Assembly: GCA_964422155.1 (NCBI GenBank)
Contig: CAYQZZ010000088.1
Coordinates: forward strand, 1 to 6,483
Origin: JBGPRB01 sp964422155
GTDB lineage: Bacteria > Chloroflexota > Dehalococcoidia > Dehalococcoidales > RBG-16-60-22
Length of the DNA stretch: 6,483 nt
Direction of reading: 5' to 3'
This document shows, piece by piece, positions 5,378 to 6,483 of the stretch. Numbering within the stretch: position 1 is the first letter of the stretch; each line of letters starts with the position of its first letter. The position numbers were made by a program, and so were the translations under genes. The notes below the pieces were generated by a model. It was not told where the DNA came from. It was given only the letters and a program-made list of their open reading frames with translations, and did no database searches.

Positions 5378-6121
5378 CTATAATAAGTGCATCGTTTTTA
5401 GCCTGAACCACATGGTTAATTTCGTGACCTGAAAGATTTCAGCCATTCGCTTGAGTTTTTTGACGTCTGCCCATTTTTCCGCAACCAGTTTCCGTGGTGT
5501 CAGGATGCAGCCGGCGAAGTAATCCGCCAATAGCTCATTGAAAAAGCCTTCCTGAAATCCTCGTTTCCTGAAGATCGGTGTGGATTTGATATGGGCTATG
5601 ACATGGAAAATTTCGTGAAACAGGGTTATTCTTTGACTTTCAGGCGGCTCTTGTTTGTTAAGTTGTAGGACCCAGGTATCATCGATATTCCAGATGGCGC
5701 CCTGGTATGCTTTTAATGACACGGGCCGGATTTCTACAGGACGGTCAATATCAAATACGTCAATAATTTCGGTGGGTACTGGCGGTTGGGTAACATTGGA
5801 TTTCTCTATATATTTATTGGCCAGCCTTTCCACTAATTGAAATATTCGGCCGGGCTTCCAGTCCTTCAGGTAATCAAGTTCGATTGATTTGAGGGGAGAA
5901 TTTAGATAGTTAGCGTCCTGGTCCGGATCAAGCGGAATATTCCCGTACAATTTACCTAGTTTGTCTTTATGGTCGTCAAGGCACAAACCGCCGTTCTGTT
6001 TTAATTTACAGTTATCATGTAACGGACAGTTAATGCCATCGCCGCTGCTTAGATATGACCAGAGCTCAGATTCCCACCTAGCGGTTTTTCCCGCTATCTT
6101 TTTTTGTCCTGCGCCTCTCAA
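5378..6121 (-). CDS. ImmA/IrrE-family zinc metallopeptidase
   Basis: This 247-residue protein carries the COG2856 signature. HEIFH (residues 169-173) holds two zinc-ligand His and the catalytic Glu170, and NELLADYFAGCILTP gives the third ligand, probably Glu196. ImmA-type enzymes cleave a partner XRE repressor and so derepress mobile elements or stress genes; the XRE gene directly upstream is the likely substrate. The N-terminus carries an extra cluster, Cys32, His35, Cys38, Cys47 and His51, that could bind a second metal. Start: TTG at 6121 with GAGGA 5 nt upstream (6131-6127). There is no other Met before residue 208, and starting later would lose the cluster. It overlaps the XRE gene by 44 bp, implying one transcript and coupled translation. 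The C-terminus after the third ligand is only about 50 residues. It is convergent with the exported-protein gene. Confidence 0.85.
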   Translation of the reverse strand: MRGAGQKKIAGKTARWESELWSYLSSGDGINCPLHDNCKLKQNGGLCLDDHKDKLGKLYGNIPLDPDQDANYLNSPLKSIELDYLKDWKPGRIFQLVERLANKYIEKSNVTQPPVPTEIIDVFDIDRPVEIRPVSLKAYQGAIWNIDDTWVLQLNKQEPPESQRITLFHEIFHVIAHIKSTPIFRKRGFQEGFFNELLADYFAGCILTPRKLVAEKWADVKKLKRMAEIFQVTKLTMWFRLKTMHLL

Positions 6122-6452
6122 TTAAATCCTCAATCATGATAATCAAGTCTTCGTCAAGTTCCGCCGGGTACTTGTTGCGTGCGTATTCCCGAAACTCGGG
6201 CCACTCCGCAGGCGGCTTCTCGGCTCTTTTCGGCAGGTGACCGGCAATGAAAAGAATCTTCTCTACGGGTACGCCGCTGTATTCAGCCAGCCTCTGGCAG
6301 GAGCGGATACTGGGGACCCCCGCACCAGAAAGCCAGCGACTAACAGTAGTATGAGCCAAACCCAGTTCAGCTGCTAATTGACTGGGTAATAGCCTGCGAC
6401 GCTCTAAAAGATTTCTCAGATGCAGCATCAAAGCGTTATCTTTCTTTTTCAT
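6078..6452 (-). CDS. XRE-family HTH transcriptional regulator
   Basis: This 124-residue DNA-binding protein has a Cro/C1-type helix-turn-helix at about residues 8-65. Helices 2 and 3 are PSQLAAELGL and TTVSRWLSG (residues 23-43), followed by GVPSIRSCQRLAEYSGVPVEKIL. The C-terminal half is charged (WPEFREYARNKYP and a Lys/Arg-rich end), with no second recognised domain. It is the promoter-proximal gene of an operon with the ImmA-like peptidase, overlapping it by 44 bp, so the likely model is a repressor inactivated by peptidase cleavage, as for ImmR/ImmA of ICEBs1. The start ATG at 6452 lacks a clear Shine-Dalgarno. The transcript may be leaderless, or Met9 may be used instead. Confidence 0.88.
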   Translation of the reverse strand: MKKKDNALMLHLRNLLERRRLLPSQLAAELGLAHTTVSRWLSGAGVPSIRSCQRLAEYSGVPVEKILFIAGHLPKRAEKPPAEWPEFREYARNKYPAELDEDLIIMIEDLIERRRTKKDSGKNR

Positions 6453-6483
6453 AATAATAGCATAACATAGTGGTGTATTGACA
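6453..6483. promoter_or_regulatory. Probable divergent control region upstream of the XRE gene (truncated)
   Basis: The last 31 bp are AT-rich. On the minus strand TATTAT (6459-6454) lies just before the XRE start and could be a -10, with TGTCAA (6483-6478) as a poor, 18-nt-distant -35. On the plus strand the window ends in exactly TTGACA (6478-6483), a consensus -35 that would drive a gene to the right. Too little sequence remains to define either promoter. Confidence 0.25.

Noticed and set aside
5184..5411. Minus-strand 75-codon ORF between the convergent genes
   Set aside because: It is antisense to the conserved C-terminus of the exported protein and overlaps the end of the ImmA-like gene; no ribosome binding site or domain seen.

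Overview
The window looks like chromosomal DNA of an uncultured anaerobic bacterium, most plausibly a Chloroflexota/Dehalococcoidia-type lineage. That placement is inference from recall, not from a search. It rests on UROD-fold methyltransferase paralogs beside a methyltetrahydrofolate:corrinoid-type methyltransferase, on interspersed hairpin repeats of the tgtcattgcgag / gagtttatcctgag kind, and on the style of the XRE-ImmA pair.

Region 1 (1-3951, all + strand) is a C1/methyl-transfer module. Two paralogous UROD-superfamily proteins (71-1408 and 1594-2991), of the fold used by MtaA/MtbA/CmuA-type methyltransferases, are followed by a pterin-binding methyltransferase of the AcsE/MtvA/CmuB type (3097-3951). 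The simplest reading is that the UROD-fold proteins act on an unknown methyl donor or a methyl-corrinoid, and the pterin-binding enzyme exchanges the methyl group between a corrinoid protein and tetrahydrofolate. No corrinoid protein or reductive activator lies in the window, so the pathway is incomplete here. Both UROD paralogs lack the His-x-Cys zinc pair of classical MtaA/MtbA enzymes and have Phe-Ala-Glu-Gly instead. The gaps are filled by repeats: a palindromic element after gene 1 whose end recurs exactly at the window start, a 108-bp inverted-repeat element that supplies the C-terminus of the second paralog, and a small hairpin after the third gene.

Region 2 (4015-4186) is an initiator tRNA-fMet gene with a near-consensus promoter (TTGACA, 17 nt, TATACT) and a strong intrinsic terminator.

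Region 3 (4194-6483) reads as the edge of an integrated or decaying mobile island next to that tRNA. Just past the terminator, on the minus strand, is a C-terminal scrap of a tyrosine recombinase ending in two stop codons within an 11-bp direct repeat. Beyond it is a predicted exported protein with a Cys-His-Glu papain/transglutaminase-like C-terminus (+), facing a minus-strand operon of an XRE-family HTH regulator and an ImmA/IrrE-type zinc peptidase with an extra N-terminal Cys/His cluster. XRE-ImmA pairs commonly control phages and integrative elements, which fits the tRNA-adjacent position. No intact integrase or second att copy is visible, so the far boundary lies outside the window.
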